Position numbers and translations under genes: made by a program | Assembly: GCA_027924645.1 (NCBI GenBank) | Contig: BSBN01000334.1 | Location: 682,001-746,000 of the forward strand | Reading direction: 5' to 3' | DNA from: Cunninghamia lanceolata | Lineage: Eukaryota; Streptophyta; Pinopsida; Cupressales; Cupressaceae | DNA length: 64,000 nt | In this document: positions 9,682 to 21,646 of the stretch, piece by piece | Layout: every line of letters begins with the position of its first letter | Numbering within the stretch: position 1 is the first letter of the stretch | The notes under the pieces: generated by a model | Told to the model about the DNA's origin: nothing | Seen by the model: only the letters and a program-made list of their open reading frames with translations | Database searches by the model: none

Positions 9682-11771
9682 TCATTCCCCTCTGGCTGGT
9701 GAAGAGAATAGATCACGAGCAGCCTTTGATCTTCTACGGGATGGAGACGCGTATGTGGGTGGTCTACTATAAACCCGAGGGCTGCTCCTCCTATTTAGTT
9801 CTTCCTGCATCTTTAGCTGTTACAATAAAAAGTATAGACATTAATATATAGAAATTACATGTTATAAAAAATGAAACATTTAACAAAATAATCACTTATT
9901 GCTACCATATAATCTGTCTCCTCACTTGCCTCAGTAGCAGGAATAGGCCATGGTGATGTCATGTCCTATAGAAACCATCCAGATAGAAATTAAACTTCAA
10001 ATTAATAATCTTTTGATTTTTAAAAAATAAACAACTATAACAATGAATGTAAATTGAAATTTACTAATTTGCCTCATACCCCTGTCAATTCCATGGAGCT
10101 ATGAATCGCAGAGGTCACACCATGCTCTAGATTGCCCTCTGAACATCGAGAGGTGTCTCCGCAGCTTGCATCATCTAGAAATAAAACAACATTATTCAAT
10201 TATGAAAACTATAATAGTGATGCAAATCATGGCTCCTAACATACACACACGTTCATCTAAACATGGAAGTACACACAATAAAGCACACAAGTCACATACA
10301 AAAATCTAGTAAGTACAATTCATTCATTAAACTATTTATTTTATTACCTCCGTGAAGCTTTGAAGTCCACCACCGCTGGCAGGTGTTGCCGTGAAATCTC
10401 CAATATTAACCTATTCAACATCTAAAATCAGATATTAGAATACCATTCATATAACGATGCTATTCACATGTAATATTTATAATTGTTTATTAGTTACATA
10501 CCCCGACAGTAGATGATCTAGTGTAATATGCAGGTGGAGAACCACTAAAAACTGCATCAATGCTATGACCCTGAAATTTTATTAAAATCATCAAACTAAA
10601 TTAGTTAATCTTGCATTTCAAAATAAAAATTTAATAAATTAAATTCAATAAACTTGCTAATATTTACCTGAGTATCAAGGCTGAAAGTCTCACTCAGGAG
10701 GGTATCTGTCATCACCATCTGCTTAGCTGCAGATGTAGCCTGTGCACCTGCGTCCTAACTATCCATGGGGTGATAACCACAGGCTGACCCGCAAGTCTGA
10801 CAAGCATGGGGTGGGACCCTACTCCTCATACTATCTCCCAACCCACTCTGTGCTGCAGGACTGGCATGCTCTATGATGCTCTGGGTCAAGGCACTAATGG
10901 ATTGAAGTGTATCGACCTCAACACTCTCCTTCACAATGGAAGGGATAGAAACATGCTCATGGGCCGGTCTGCTGATTACTTGTCTCACTACTTGCTATGG
11001 GTCAACACGTGCCCCTGGTCTATCTTATGCTGATCCCCCACCTCTACCCTGGAAGTCCCACATATCAAAATAGTTTGGCACTTTATTGAGGACAAACTCA
11101 CAGTAGAGTTTCCTCAAAAAGTATTGTGGGACCTCATTATTATTACATGGAGGATGGTCAAAAACCATCCACCACCTCTACCCAAAATTGTCCCTTATCA
11201 CTTGGTTGTTGCACCAATGGATAGGGAACTCTTGCATGTAATGGGTGGAGGTTGATTTGTTTGTGGGTTTGTGAAAATCGAACACAAGTCTAATTTTGTA
11301 ATTTGTAATTTTTTCACATCTTGGTATGACAGCTTGTCTGCATAATAGTCTCTAAACTCTCTCCTCTTAGCCATCCAACTAGTTATTTGCTTTAATTGAA
11401 TCTACATTTGATAACATAGATTCAAAAGATTCAGCAAGCGTGGACCTATACAAGGTTGAAGTGGAAAGATCTTTCAACCTTGCAATTATATCTTCAATTT
11501 CTTTTTTGTTGTTTTCAATTTGCCCCATTATATTTTCTTGTGTTCCTGGGGCATGTCGAGGAATGGATGGAGGAGGTTGTTGTTCCGCAGGTATTTCCTC
11601 CTCAGGATTTTGTGGATTTTGAGGAGGAAGAGGAGGAGGTGCATTAACATTTCCTGACAATTAACAAAATATACATCAAACAACAACTCAAACCTACCTA
11701 TTTAGAAACAAATTCAAACAAAAAAACAAATAAAACTCACTCCTTTGGCGTGCTCGACGTCGTGGCGGCAT
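9682..11771 (-). pseudogene. Decayed seven-exon gene of the DNA transposon, function unknown
   Basis: Read leftward, exon 1 (11741-11771) starts MPPRRRARQR and has donor GTGAGT. Exon 2 (11653 down to 10668) begins NVNAPPPLPPQNPQNPEEEI, a Pro/Glu-rich stretch, then a charged helical segment (ENNKKEIEDIIARLKD), SWMAKRREF, and an aromatic block with EFPIHWCNN and VPNYFDMWDFQ. Exons 10502-10570, 10348-10410, 10080-10174, 9906-9965 and 9682-9816 follow, all with GT-AG borders. The last is Ser/Arg-rich and ends SPARGE plus a stop. Damage: a 2-base loss near 11397 shifts the frame and ends the N-terminal ORF at 11379; another shift lies near 11255; TAG/TAA stops occur in the middle; and exon 10080-10174 is one base out of phase. 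I recognise no domain. The position inside TIRs and the subterminal motifs suggest a transposase or accessory DNA-binding protein (inference). Confidence 0.6.
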
Positions 11772-11917
11772 TTTGGCGACGAATCGATAAGATTTTTGTG
11801 TTGAATTGACTTTTCCAAAACGCGAGCATGCTTCCTAGGGTTTGCAGGCCGCAGCTATAGAGGAGAAATAAAATGAAATGAGATGATAAGCTTTTTTTTT
11901 TTAATTTATAATAAGTC

Positions 11918-11965
11918 ATAACGCGCTCGTGTTATAACGCGAGCGTGTTATAACGTGCTCACGTT
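11918..11965. repeat. Right-end subterminal half-sites, repeated in each array unit
   Basis: ATAACGCGCTCGTGTTA, TAACGCGAGCGTGTTA and TAACGTGCTCACGTT follow one another. They match the half-sites of the left palindromes. The block recurs in every unit (for example near 13134, 14346, 15567, 16795 and 18002), about 60-110 bp from the right TIR. Confidence 0.85.
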
Positions 11966-12448
11966 TTGCATTATTTTTTTTAAAAAATAATTTAGCCACT
12001 TTTTGGCCCCCATCTTTTTGCACTTACTCAAGCCTAAATTTTGATTAGAGAAGATTTAACCTTCTATATTAAATAGAAATGTAAATTGACAAATTTTAAT
12101 GAGAAAAATTTGTTTGAGTTAATAAAAAATGGGAAGAAAATTAGAAATGGAGATTTTAATCATAAAAAACTTTGAATAGAGCCAAACTTTAGAAAAACAT
12201 ATTATTTTTGGGCCAGGCATGATTTTGAGATAAACTATTGAGAAAATTGATCACATGAAAACATAAGCCCACACCTAATAGGTAGGGACTAATAAATAGC
12301 TCCTACATGGTGTATGATTTTTTTTGTTCTCAATTCCCTTGTATTATAAACATTGTAATTGAGAACAACAATGTGGACTTTTTCATAGTATGAAAGTTGT
12401 GTTAGAGCAGGCCAATAGGTTGTGAGTTTTGAGGATTTCACACAACCT

Positions 12449-12988
12449 TTAGAGAAGAAATTGAGGTTGATTTGTTTGTGGGTTTGTGAAAATTGAACAC
12501 AAGTCTAATTTTGTAATTTGTAATTTTTTCACATCTTGGTATGACAGCTTGTCTGCATAATAGTATCTAAACTCTCTCCTCTTAGCCATCCAACTAGTTA
12601 TTTGCTTGCTAATTGAATCTACATTAGATAACATAGATTCAAGAGATTCAGCAAGCGTGGACTTATACAAGGTTGAAGTGGAAGGATCTTTCAACCTTGC
12701 AATTATATCTTCAATTTCTTTTTTGTTGTTTTCAATTTGCCCCATTATATTTTCTTGTGTTCCTGGGGCATGTCGAGGAATGGATGGAGGAGGTTGTTGT
12801 TCCGCAGGTATTTCCTCCTCAGGATTTTGTGGATTTTGAGGAGGAAGAGGAGGAGGTGCATTAACATTTCCTGACAATTAACAAAATATACATCAAACAA
12901 CAACTCAAACCTACCTATTTAGAAACAAATTCAAACAAAAAAACAAATAAAACTCACTCTTTTGGCGTGCTCGATGTCGTGGCGGCAT
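12449..12988 (-). pseudogene. Array copy 2: 5' fragment of transposon gene, open
   Basis: Exon 1 at 12958-12988 and exon 2 from 12870 down to a stop at 12449. This is the least damaged of the six copies: exon 2 stays open through IENNKKEIEDIIARLKD, SWMAKRREF and KLDLCSIFTN to the unit border, where the reading frame ends in flanking DNA. It lacks all downstream exons. Confidence 0.75.
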
Positions 12989-13747
12989 TTTGGCGACGAA
13001 TCGATAAGATTTTTGTGTTGAATTGACTTTTCTAAAACGCGATCATGCTTCCTAGGGTTTACAGGCCGTAGGTATAGAGGAGAAAAAAAATGAAATGAGA
13101 TGATAAGCTTTTTTTTTAAATTTATAATAAGTCATAATGCGCTCGTGTTATAACGCGAGCGCGTTATAACGTGCTCACGTTTTGCATTATTTTTTTTGAA
13201 AATAATTTGGCCACTTTTTGGCCCCCATCTTTTTGCACTTACCCAAGCCAAAATTTTGATTAGAGAAGATTTAACCTTCTATATTAAATAGAAATGTAAA
13301 TTGACAAATTTTAATGAGAAAAATTTGTTTGAGTTAATAAAAAATGGGAAGAAAATTAGAAATGGAGATTTTAATCATAAAAAACTTTGAATAGAGCCAA
13401 ACTTTAGAAAAACATATTATTTTTGGGCCAGGCATGATTTTGAGATAAACTATTGAGAAAATTGATCACATGAAAATATAAGCCCACACCTAATAGGTAG
13501 GGACTAATAAATAGCTCCTACATGGTGTATGATTTTTTTTGTTCTCAATTCCCTTGTATTATAAACATTGTAATTGAGAACAACAAAGTGGACTTTTTCA
13601 TAGTATGAAAGTTGTAGAGCAGGCCAATAGGTTGTGAGTTTTGAGGATTTCACACAACCTTTAGAGAAGAAATTGAGGTTGATTTGTTTGTGGGTTTGTG
13701 AAAATCGAACACAAGTCTAATTTTGTAATTTGTAATTTTTTCACATC

Positions 13748-14196
13748 TTAGTATGACAGCTTGTCTGCATAATAGTCTCTAAACTCTCTCCTCTTAGCCA
13801 TCCAACTAGTTATTTTCTCGCTAATTGAATCTACATTTGATAACATAGATTCAAGAGATTCAGTAAGCGTGGACCTATGCAAGGTTGAAGTGGAAGGATC
13901 TTTCAACCTTGCAATTATATCTTCAATTTCTTTTTTGTTGTTTTTAATTTGCCCCATTATATTTTCTTGTGTTCCAGGGGCATGTCGAGGAATGGATGGA
14001 GGAGGTTGCTGTTCCGTAGGTATTTCCTCCTCAGGATTTTGTGGATTTTGAGGAAGAGGAGGAGGTGCATTAACATTTCCTGACAATTAACAAAATATAC
14101 ATCAAAAAGCAACTAAAACCTACCTATTTAGAAACAAATTCAAACAAAAAAAAAATAAAACTCACTCCTTTGGCATGCTCGACGTCGTAGCGGCAT
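13748..14196 (-). pseudogene. Array copy 3: 5' fragment, stop after KLSY
   Basis: Exon 1 at 14166-14196, exon 2 from 14079. A CAA to TAA change ends the frame at 13748. It shares a 3-base deletion in the Pro-rich start, a ...TTCTCGCTAATTG variant and the same stop with copy 6, so the two are sister copies. Confidence 0.75.
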
Positions 14197-14946
14197 TTTG
14201 GCGATGAATCGATAATATTTTTGTGTTGAATTGACTTTTCCAAAATGCGAGCGCGCTTCCTAGGGTTTGTAGGCCGCGGGTATAGAGGAGAAAAAAGAAA
14301 TGAAATGAGATGATAAGCTTTTTTTTTAAATTTATAATAAGTCATAACACGCTCGTGTTATAACGCGAGCGCGTTATAACGTGCTCACATTTTGCATTAT
14401 TTTTTTTTTGAAAATAATTTGGCCACTTTTTGGCCCCCATCCTTTTGAACTTACCCAAGCCTACATTTTGATTAGAGATGATTTAACCTTCTATATTAAA
14501 TAGAAATGTAAATTGACAAATTTTTATGAGAAAAATTTGTTTGAGTTAATAAAAAAAATGGGAAGAAAATTAGAAATGGAGATTTTAATCATAAAAAACT
14601 TTGAATAGAGCCAAACTTTAGAAAAACATATTATTTTTGGGCTAGGCATGATTTTGAGATAAACTATTGAGAAAATTGATCACATGAAAACATAAGCCCA
14701 CACCTAATAGGTAGGGACTAATAAATAGCTCCTACATGGTGTATGATTTTTTTTGTTCTCAATTCCCTTGTATTATAAACATTGTAATTGAGAACAACAA
14801 AGTGGACTTTTTCATAGTATGAAAGTTGTGTTAGAGCAGGCCAATAGGTTGTGAGTTTTGAGGATTTCACACAACCTTTAGAGAAGAAACTGAGGTTGAT
14901 TTGTTTGTGGGTTTGTGAAAATCGAACACAAGTCTAATTTTGTAAT

Positions 14947-15417
14947 TTATAATTTTTTCACATCTTGGTATGATAGCTTGTCTGCATAATAGTCTCTAAA
15001 CTCTCTCCTCTTAGCCTGCCAACTAGTTATTTGCTTGCTAATTGAATCTACATTTGATAACATAGATTCAAGAGATTTAGTAAGCGTGGACCTATGCAAG
15101 GTTGAAGTGGAAGGATCTTTCAACCTTGCAATTATATCTTCAATTTTTTTTTTGTTGTTTTCAATTTGCCCCATTATATTTTCTTATGTTCCAGGGGCAT
15201 GTCGAGGAATGGATGGAGGAGGTTGCTGTTTCGCAGGTATTTCCTCCTCAGGATTTTGTGGATTTTGAGGAGGAAGAGGAGGAGGTGCATTAACATTTCC
15301 TGACAATTAACAAAATATACATCAAAAAGCAACTCAAACCTACCTATTTAGAAACAAATTCAAACAAAAAAATAAATAAAATTCACTCCTTTGGCATGCT
15401 CGATGTTGTGGCGGCAT
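14947..15417 (-). pseudogene. Array copy 4: 5' fragment with early stop
   Basis: Exon 1 at 15387-15417. Its donor is GTGAAT rather than GTGAGT. In exon 2, a CAA to TAA change in the APGTQE segment stops the frame. A downstream open part starts at MGQIENN. Confidence 0.7.
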
Positions 15418-16097
15418 TTTGGTGACGAATCGATAAGATTTTTGTGTTGAATTGACTTTTCCAAAACGCGAGCACGCTTCCTAGGGTTTGTAGGTCGCGG
15501 GTATAGAGGAGAAAAAAGAAATGAAATGAGATGATAAGCTTTTTTTTTTAACTTTATAATAAGTCATAATGCACTCGTGTTATAACGCGAGCGCGTTATA
15601 ACGTGCTCACATTTTACATTTTTTTTTTTTGAAAATAATTTGGCCACTTTTTGGCCCCCATCTTTTTGCACTTACCCAAGCCTAAATTTTGATTAGAGAA
15701 GATTTAACCTTCTATATTAAATAGAAATGTAAATTGACAAATTTTAATGAGAAAAATTTGTTTGAGTTAATAAAAAAATGGGAAGAAAATTAGAAATGGA
15801 GATTTTAATCATAAAAAACTTTAAATAGAGCCAAACTTTAGAAAAACATATTATTTTTGGGCCAGGCATGATTTTGAGATAAACTATTAAGAAAATTGAT
15901 CACATGAAAACATAAGCCCACACCTAATAGGTAGGGACTAATAAATAACTCCTACATGGTGTATGATTTTTTTTGTTCTCAATTCCCTTGTATTATAAAC
16001 ATTGTAATTGAGAACAACGAAGTGGACTTTTTCATAGTATGAAAGTTGTGTTAGAGCAGGCCAATAGGTTGTGAGTTTTGAGGATTTCACACAACCT

Positions 16098-16635
16098 TTA
16101 GAGAAGAAATTGAGGTTGATTTGTTTGTGGGTTTGTGAAAATCGAACACAAGTCTAATTTTGTAATTTGTAATTTTTTCACATCTTGGTATGACAGCTTG
16201 TCTGCATAATAGTCTCTAAACTCTCTTCTCCTAGCCATCCAACTGGTTATTTGCTTGCTAATTGAATCTACATTTGATAACATAGATTCAAGAGATTCAA
16301 CAAGCGTGGACCTATGCAAGGTTGAAGTGGAAGGATCTTTCAACCTTGCAATTATATCTTCAATTTCTTTTTTGTTGTTTTCAATTTGCCCCATTATATT
16401 TTCTTGTGTTCCAGGGGTATGTCGAGGAATGGATGGAGGAGGTTGTTGTTCCGCAGGTATTTCCTCCTCAGGATTTTGTGGGTTTTAAGGAGGAAGAGGA
16501 GGAGGTACATTAACATTTCCTGACAATTAACAAAATATACATCAAAAAGCAACTCAAACCTACCTATTTAGAAACAAATTCAAACCAAATAAAATAAAAC
16601 TCATTCCTTTGGCGTGCTCGACGTCGTGGTGGCAT
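16098..16635 (-). pseudogene. Array copy 5: 5' fragment with lost splice donor and stop
   Basis: Exon 1 at 16605-16635. The donor GTGAGT has become ATGAGT, so intron 1 could not be removed normally. CAA to TAA in the PQNP segment of exon 2 adds a stop. The later part (IENNKKEIEDII onward) remains open to 16098. Confidence 0.7.
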
Positions 16636-17402
16636 TTTGGCGATGAATCGATAAGATTTTTGTGTTGAATTGACTTTTCCAAAACTCGAGCATGCTTCCT
16701 AGGGTTTGCAGGCTGCAGGTATAGAGGAGAAAAAAGAAATGAAATGAGATGATAAGCTTTTTTTTTTAAATTTATAATAAGTCATAATGCACTCGTGTTA
16801 TAACGCGAGCGCGTTATAACGTGCTCACGTTTTGCATTATTTTTTTTTGAAAATAATTTGGCCACTTTTTGGCCCCCATCTTTTTGCACTTACCCAAGCC
16901 TAAATTTTGATTAGAGAAGATTTAACCTTCTATATTAAATAGAAATGTAAATTGACAAATTTTAATGAGAAAAATTTGTTTGAGTTAATAAAAAAATGGG
17001 AAGAAAATTAGAAATGGAGATTTTAATCATAAAAAACTTTGAATAGAGCCAAACTTTAGAAAAACATATTATTTTTGGGCTAGGCATGATTTTGAGATAA
17101 ACTATTGAGAAAATTGATCACATGAAAACATAAGCCCACACCTGATAGGTAGGGACTAATAAATAGCTCCTACATGGTGTATGATTTTTTTTGCTCTCAA
17201 TTCCCTTGTATTATAAACATTGTAATTGAGAACAACAAAGTGGAATTTTTCATAGTATGAAAGTTGTGTTAGAGCAGGCCAATAGGTTGTGAGTTTTGAG
17301 GATTTCACACAACCTTTAGAGAAGAAATTGAGGTTGATTTGTTTGTGGGTTTGTGAAAATCGAACACAAGTCTAATTTTGTAATTTATAATTTTTTCACA
17401 TC

Positions 17403-17852
17403 TTAGTATGATAGCTTGTCTGCATAATAGTCTCTAAACTCTCTCCTCTTAGCCATCCAACTAGTTATTTTCTCGCTAATTGAATCTACATTTGATAACC
17501 TAGATTCAAGAGATTCAGTAAGCGTGGACCTATGCAAGGTTGAAGTGGAAGGATCTTTCAACCTTGCAATTATATCTTCAATTTCTTTTTTGTTGTTTTC
17601 AATTTGCCCCATTATATTTTCTTGTGTTCCAGGGGCATGTCGAAGAATGGATGGAGGAGGTTGCTGTTCCGTAGGTATTTCCTCCTCAGGATTTTGTGGA
17701 TTTTGAGGAAGAGTAGGAGGTGCATTAACATTTCCTGACAATTAACAAAATATACATCAAAAAGTAACTCAAACCTACCTATTTAGAAACAAATTCAAAC
17801 AAAAAAAAAAAAAAAACTCACTCCTTTGGCATGGTTGACGTCGTGGCGGCAT
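17403..17852 (-). pseudogene. Array copy 6: 5' fragment, sister of copy 3
   Basis: Exon 1 at 17822-17852, exon 2 from about 17738. It ends at the same KLSY-stop as copy 3 and carries the same 3-base deletion. After this unit, unique DNA begins at about 18546. Confidence 0.75.
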
Positions 17853-18545
17853 TTTGGCTACGAATCGATAAGATTTTTGTGTTGAATTAACTTTTCCAAA
17901 ACACGAGCGCACTTCCTAGGGTTTGCAGGCCGCGAGTATAGAGGAGAAAAAAGAAATGAAATGAGATGATAAGCTTTTTTAAAAAAATTTATAATAAGTC
18001 ATAATGCGCTCGTGTTATAACGCGAGCGCGTTATAACGTGCTCACGTTTTGCATTATTTTTTTTTGAAAATAATTTGGCCACTTTTTGGCCCCCATCTTT
18101 TTGCACTTACCCAAGCCTAAATTTTGATTAGAGAAGATTTAACCTTCTATATTAAATAGAAATGTAAATTGACAAATTTTAATGAGAAAAATTTGTTTGA
18201 GTTAATAAAAAAATGGGAAGAAAATCAGAAATGGAGATTTTAATCATAAAAAACTTTGAATAGAGCCAAACTTTAGAAAAACATATTATTTTTGGGCCAG
18301 GCATGATTTTGAGATAAACTATTGAGAAAATTGATCACATGAAAACATAAACCCACACCTAATAGGTAGGGACTAATAAATAGCTCCTACATGGTGTATG
18401 ATTTTTTTGTTCTCAATTCCCTTGTATTATAAACATTGTAATTGAGAACAACAAAGTGGACTTTTTCATAGTATGAAAGTTGTGTTAGAGCAGGCCAATA
18501 GGTTGTGAGTTTTGAGGATTTCACACAACCTTTAGAGAAGAAATT

Positions 18546-20344
18546 AGAATAATTTCTCTATTTCCTATTTCATTAGAATTTATAGCTGAAGTAGTTTATT
18601 GATCATGCTTAAGGTAATATAAGAATGGAAATGACTACAATAGGGGTACCCTTGTGGATAAATACCCAAGTGGTGGTATAAATAGTAGATAAGAGTGGTG
18701 TTTTTTTTGTAATACCAGTTGAGGAGGATTCAATGGTGAAATGGAAACCCTAGAAATAATGGTATGGATGGATATTTTGTATGTGGTAGACCCTTTGGGG
18801 TAAGTAGTGCTTTTTATGGTGTGATTGATATGAATTCAAATCTAGATGTGCTATTTAAAAAAATTGGTTTGACTTCCTAGTAATTCTTTTTTGTTAAGAA
18901 GATTAGAAGGTATTTTAAAAATGATTTTTACTTCATTGATTAATTAGAACAAGGTAGGTGAGGGAACATGTATTCATTGCGACTTTGGGATGTTATAGAT
19001 ATATGTAAGCCCTATCAATTTCTAAAATGTATGCATTTATTTATATTAAATACTTTAGTTTCTTGTTGTGATCTTTCATACCAACATGCTCTTCAGATAT
19101 TATCATTAATTTGATCAATGGAGTTGGAACCATTCACACACTTCGTAAGCCTTTCTTGTTAGATACTTATGTCATTGTAGCCACCAATACACCATTTGTT
19201 CCTTGTTATCACTCATGTGTCTTCTTTGGTACAATCAGTCTTCAACCCTTATTCCTTTGATGAATCTCACAAATAACCTCTTTTAACACTTCTCAACTTT
19301 GAATCATACTTCTCTTTAAAAATTCTCTTAGGTATAGGACTAGGTTGCAACCCTAGGACTAGGCTACAGTATCCAATACAACCCCTAGTTCATAGATGTT
19401 GTGAGCTAAGAATTTAAGAAAATTTAATTTGGTATCTCCTTGAGAGGTATTGATCCCATTTCTAGTGGTTACATCTCTATATAGGTGCATATGCTTTAGT
19501 AACTTTTTCACTTCCTTTCATAACTTAGTTTTCTTACGTGTTTCCAACTTGCCATTTGTTTCCATCATGTTTTTTGTTGTGTTATCATTCCTATCTCTAG
19601 TTATTGTTAATTAATGTTAGGATAATTGGAAATAGTCTTAGGGAATACTATAGTTAATTTGTACACATAATCATGCCATCTATAAAGAACATTTCTCTCT
19701 GTAAAATAGAAAGGAAATTTCTCCTTTTTGGGTTCTTTCATTTGGTGAATTTGATGAAATTATATTTCAACTTTTGATTTATGTGTGAAGAAATTTAGAA
19801 ATATGAGTGAGGGTTATTTTATTTGGTGAGCCTGATTATTTTTGACTATGTACAATCATTCTCATTTTCTTCAAATAAAGTAGTTATTACATACGCTTCA
19901 TTATTTTTGCATTAGAAATAGCTTCGCTTTTTGGTTATTTGATAGTTGGACTAGTTGACACCCCTATTCATTCATCTCTATGACTGAGGCCATATCCTAG
20001 AATCATTCCTCATTATAGTCCCCACTTAAACCCATCTATGGCTATTTCAATATCCTCATTCATTTATATTGAAGATACCATCCCTTTCTTCCCTCTTGTA
20101 GAAAACTTTGATTTTAAGAAGCTCAACTTGACCTTCACAATTGAATGGAAATTATCTCTCAATTACAAGAACACTAAGAATGCCATTAACACAAATGTTT
20201 TCCTAGTTCCATTCAATTTGATTTATTCCTTAAGAAACCTCATCTTAACTAATCTAGCTAGATTAGAGATGTTACAAAATATTCGACATATTGAGAATGG
20301 ACATGCTCCTTCATCCACAAACAAGTGAATGGAACCAATTGAAC
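18546..20344. other. Gene-free stretch right of the tandem array
   Basis: Unique A/T-rich DNA. A 96-codon ORF at 20038-20328 (+) shows no family signature and I do not call it a gene. No repeat or element border was found. Confidence 0.45.
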
Positions 20345-20864
20345 AAACAATTTTCAGAGCATCATTGTAAGATACGTCAGAATTTGTATTCTATTAAAAT
20401 GAAGTCCTACAAAACAGAAATAAAATTTAGATAAGCCCAACAGAACGGTAATAAAACAAAAATGCTCTGAAGTGATTATAAGTACATACACATGCAAGAT
20501 GGATTTTATTTATTTAATTAATTTATTTATTTTTAACCATAGCTAAAAATTATACTGGCTCTACCGTAGCAGAGTGAGTGCATTGGGTTTCTCCTTGCAT
20601 TTTTACCACTCTCATAAATTCTTCTTTGTTGACAGGTTTGTGGTAGATTCATAATCAATGACTGTTGACTAAGAGAGTTTGAGTATAACCATCAATGGGT
20701 TTGAGCTACACTGCTCCATTTGGAAATACTTAAGGAATTTCATACGGACCCAACCAATGAGTCTTTAGTTTCCCTTTTTGATCTTTATATCGGGAACCAA
20801 ATAACAGTGCCCAATCTCCATTGTGGAACTCTCTTTCCTTTATGTGTTTATCATGCCAGGCCTT

Positions 20865-21560
20865 TCATTGTTGTTGCATTAGCTCAGTCTGGTGGATAGC
20901 TTTTAAGTGGAGTTCATCTAATTCACTAAGCTGCAAGATTCTTTCTACCTGAGCTTGATCAAGGTCTAAGCCTAACTCCATTGCCGTTCTAAGAGCTTGG
21001 AGTTCAAATTCAATGGGTAGAAGAGGTTTCTTCCCAAAGACTAACTTGTAAGGAGTAAGACCAGTGGTTGATTTCCAAGTTGTATTATAGGCCCAAATGG
21101 CTTCAAGTAATTTTCTAGCCCAGTCTTTTCTTCCCGATGAAACTATTTTTGTCAAGATGTTTTCAAGTTCCCTGTTAGTGACTTCTACTTGACCATTTGC
21201 TTGAGGGTGATAGGGTGATGACTTTTTATGGCTTACCTAAAAATAATTAGTAAAGGCTAGCAAAAATTTTGACATAAACTGGGGTCTTTGATATGTGACA
21301 ATTGATCTAGGGGCTCCATATCTAAGAAAAATCTTGTTATATAGGAAGTCAGCAACTTGTTCTTCCCTAGCCACTCTCAGGGCTTGGACTTCCACCCACT
21401 TAGTTAGATAGTCAGTATAGACCAAAATGTACTCTTTGCCTTGTGAAGGAGGATCTATGGGACTGATAAAATCCAATCCCCACTTTTCAAATGGTTCAAA
21501 AACTACCTGCGATTACAGAGGCATTTCATTAGATGCCGTGGGTCTTCCTATCCATTGGCA
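20865..21560 (-). pseudogene. Integrase fragment, gypsy element 1
   Basis: The catalytic core starts MDFISPIDPPSQGKEYILVY and includes DYLTKWVEVQAL. The C-terminal part carries the conserved TTGLTPYKLVFGKKPLLPIE stretch, followed by a charged helix. The core and C-terminal part are in separate frames (21237-21476 and 20865-21155), so the protein is broken. Integrases join element DNA to the host chromosome. Confidence 0.85.
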
Positions 21561-21646
21561 TTCATCACAACGGTGAACATGGTTTTTCACATCTTTATGC
21601 ATCGAGGGCCAGTAATATCTTGTACCTAAGATTTTATGGGACGTTC

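Larger units (their letters stand above)
5883..12029 (-). mobile_element. DNA transposon with TIRs, apparent 4-bp TSD and unclassified gene
   Basis: The left end reads GGGTCAGTG, then AAGATGGGGGG, then CCAAAAAG (5883-5914). The right end at about 11999-12029, read on the other strand, gives GAGTAAGTG (GGGTAAGTG in the later array units), AAGATGGGGG and CCAAAAAG. These form terminal inverted repeats of about 31 bp with a few mismatches, and a further TGGCCACT-like block follows on both sides. AAGC flanks both ends (5879-5882 and 12030-12033), which looks like a 4-bp target duplication. The interior, left to right, holds GC-rich palindromic motifs, a three-copy 359-bp repeat, a degenerate AGGTGCC array and a decayed minus-strand gene. 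Element length is 6,147 bp. I cannot assign a superfamily: no DDE transposase, SANT or zinc-finger domain is visible, and CACTA (3 bp), hAT (8 bp) and Mutator (9-11 bp) duplications do not fit. Gene orientation sets the strand. Confidence 0.65.
11248..18545. repeat. Six tandem units of about 1,217 bp (transposon right end plus flank)
   Basis: GAGGTTGATTTGTTTGTGGG begins each unit at 11248, 12463, 13675, 14892, 16112 and 17330; the last ends near 18545. Steps are 1215, 1212, 1217, 1220, 1218 and 1215 bp. Each unit holds, left to right, the 5' part of exon 2, intron 1 and exon 1 of the transposon gene (minus strand), the GC-rich subterminal motifs, the right TIR, AAGC, and about 430 bp of DNA that lay outside the transposon and ends CACACAACCTTTAGAGAAG. 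The units are very similar, so amplification is recent compared with the decay of the element. Confidence 0.97.

Noticed and set aside
5883..12029. CACTA (En/Spm) assignment from CAGTGTAAGAAG near the left end and subterminal repeats
   Set aside because: The right end does not mirror a CACT[A/G] terminus, and the direct repeat fits 4 bp with GGGT ends better; left open rather than assigned.
11440..17706. Repeated + strand ORFs of 60-77 codons in each array unit
   Set aside because: They are antisense shadows of exon 2 of the transposon gene, which has splice sites and codon structure on the minus strand.
20038..20328. 96-codon + strand ORF
   Set aside because: No family resemblance, no splice or promoter context, in A/T-rich DNA where such ORFs occur by chance.
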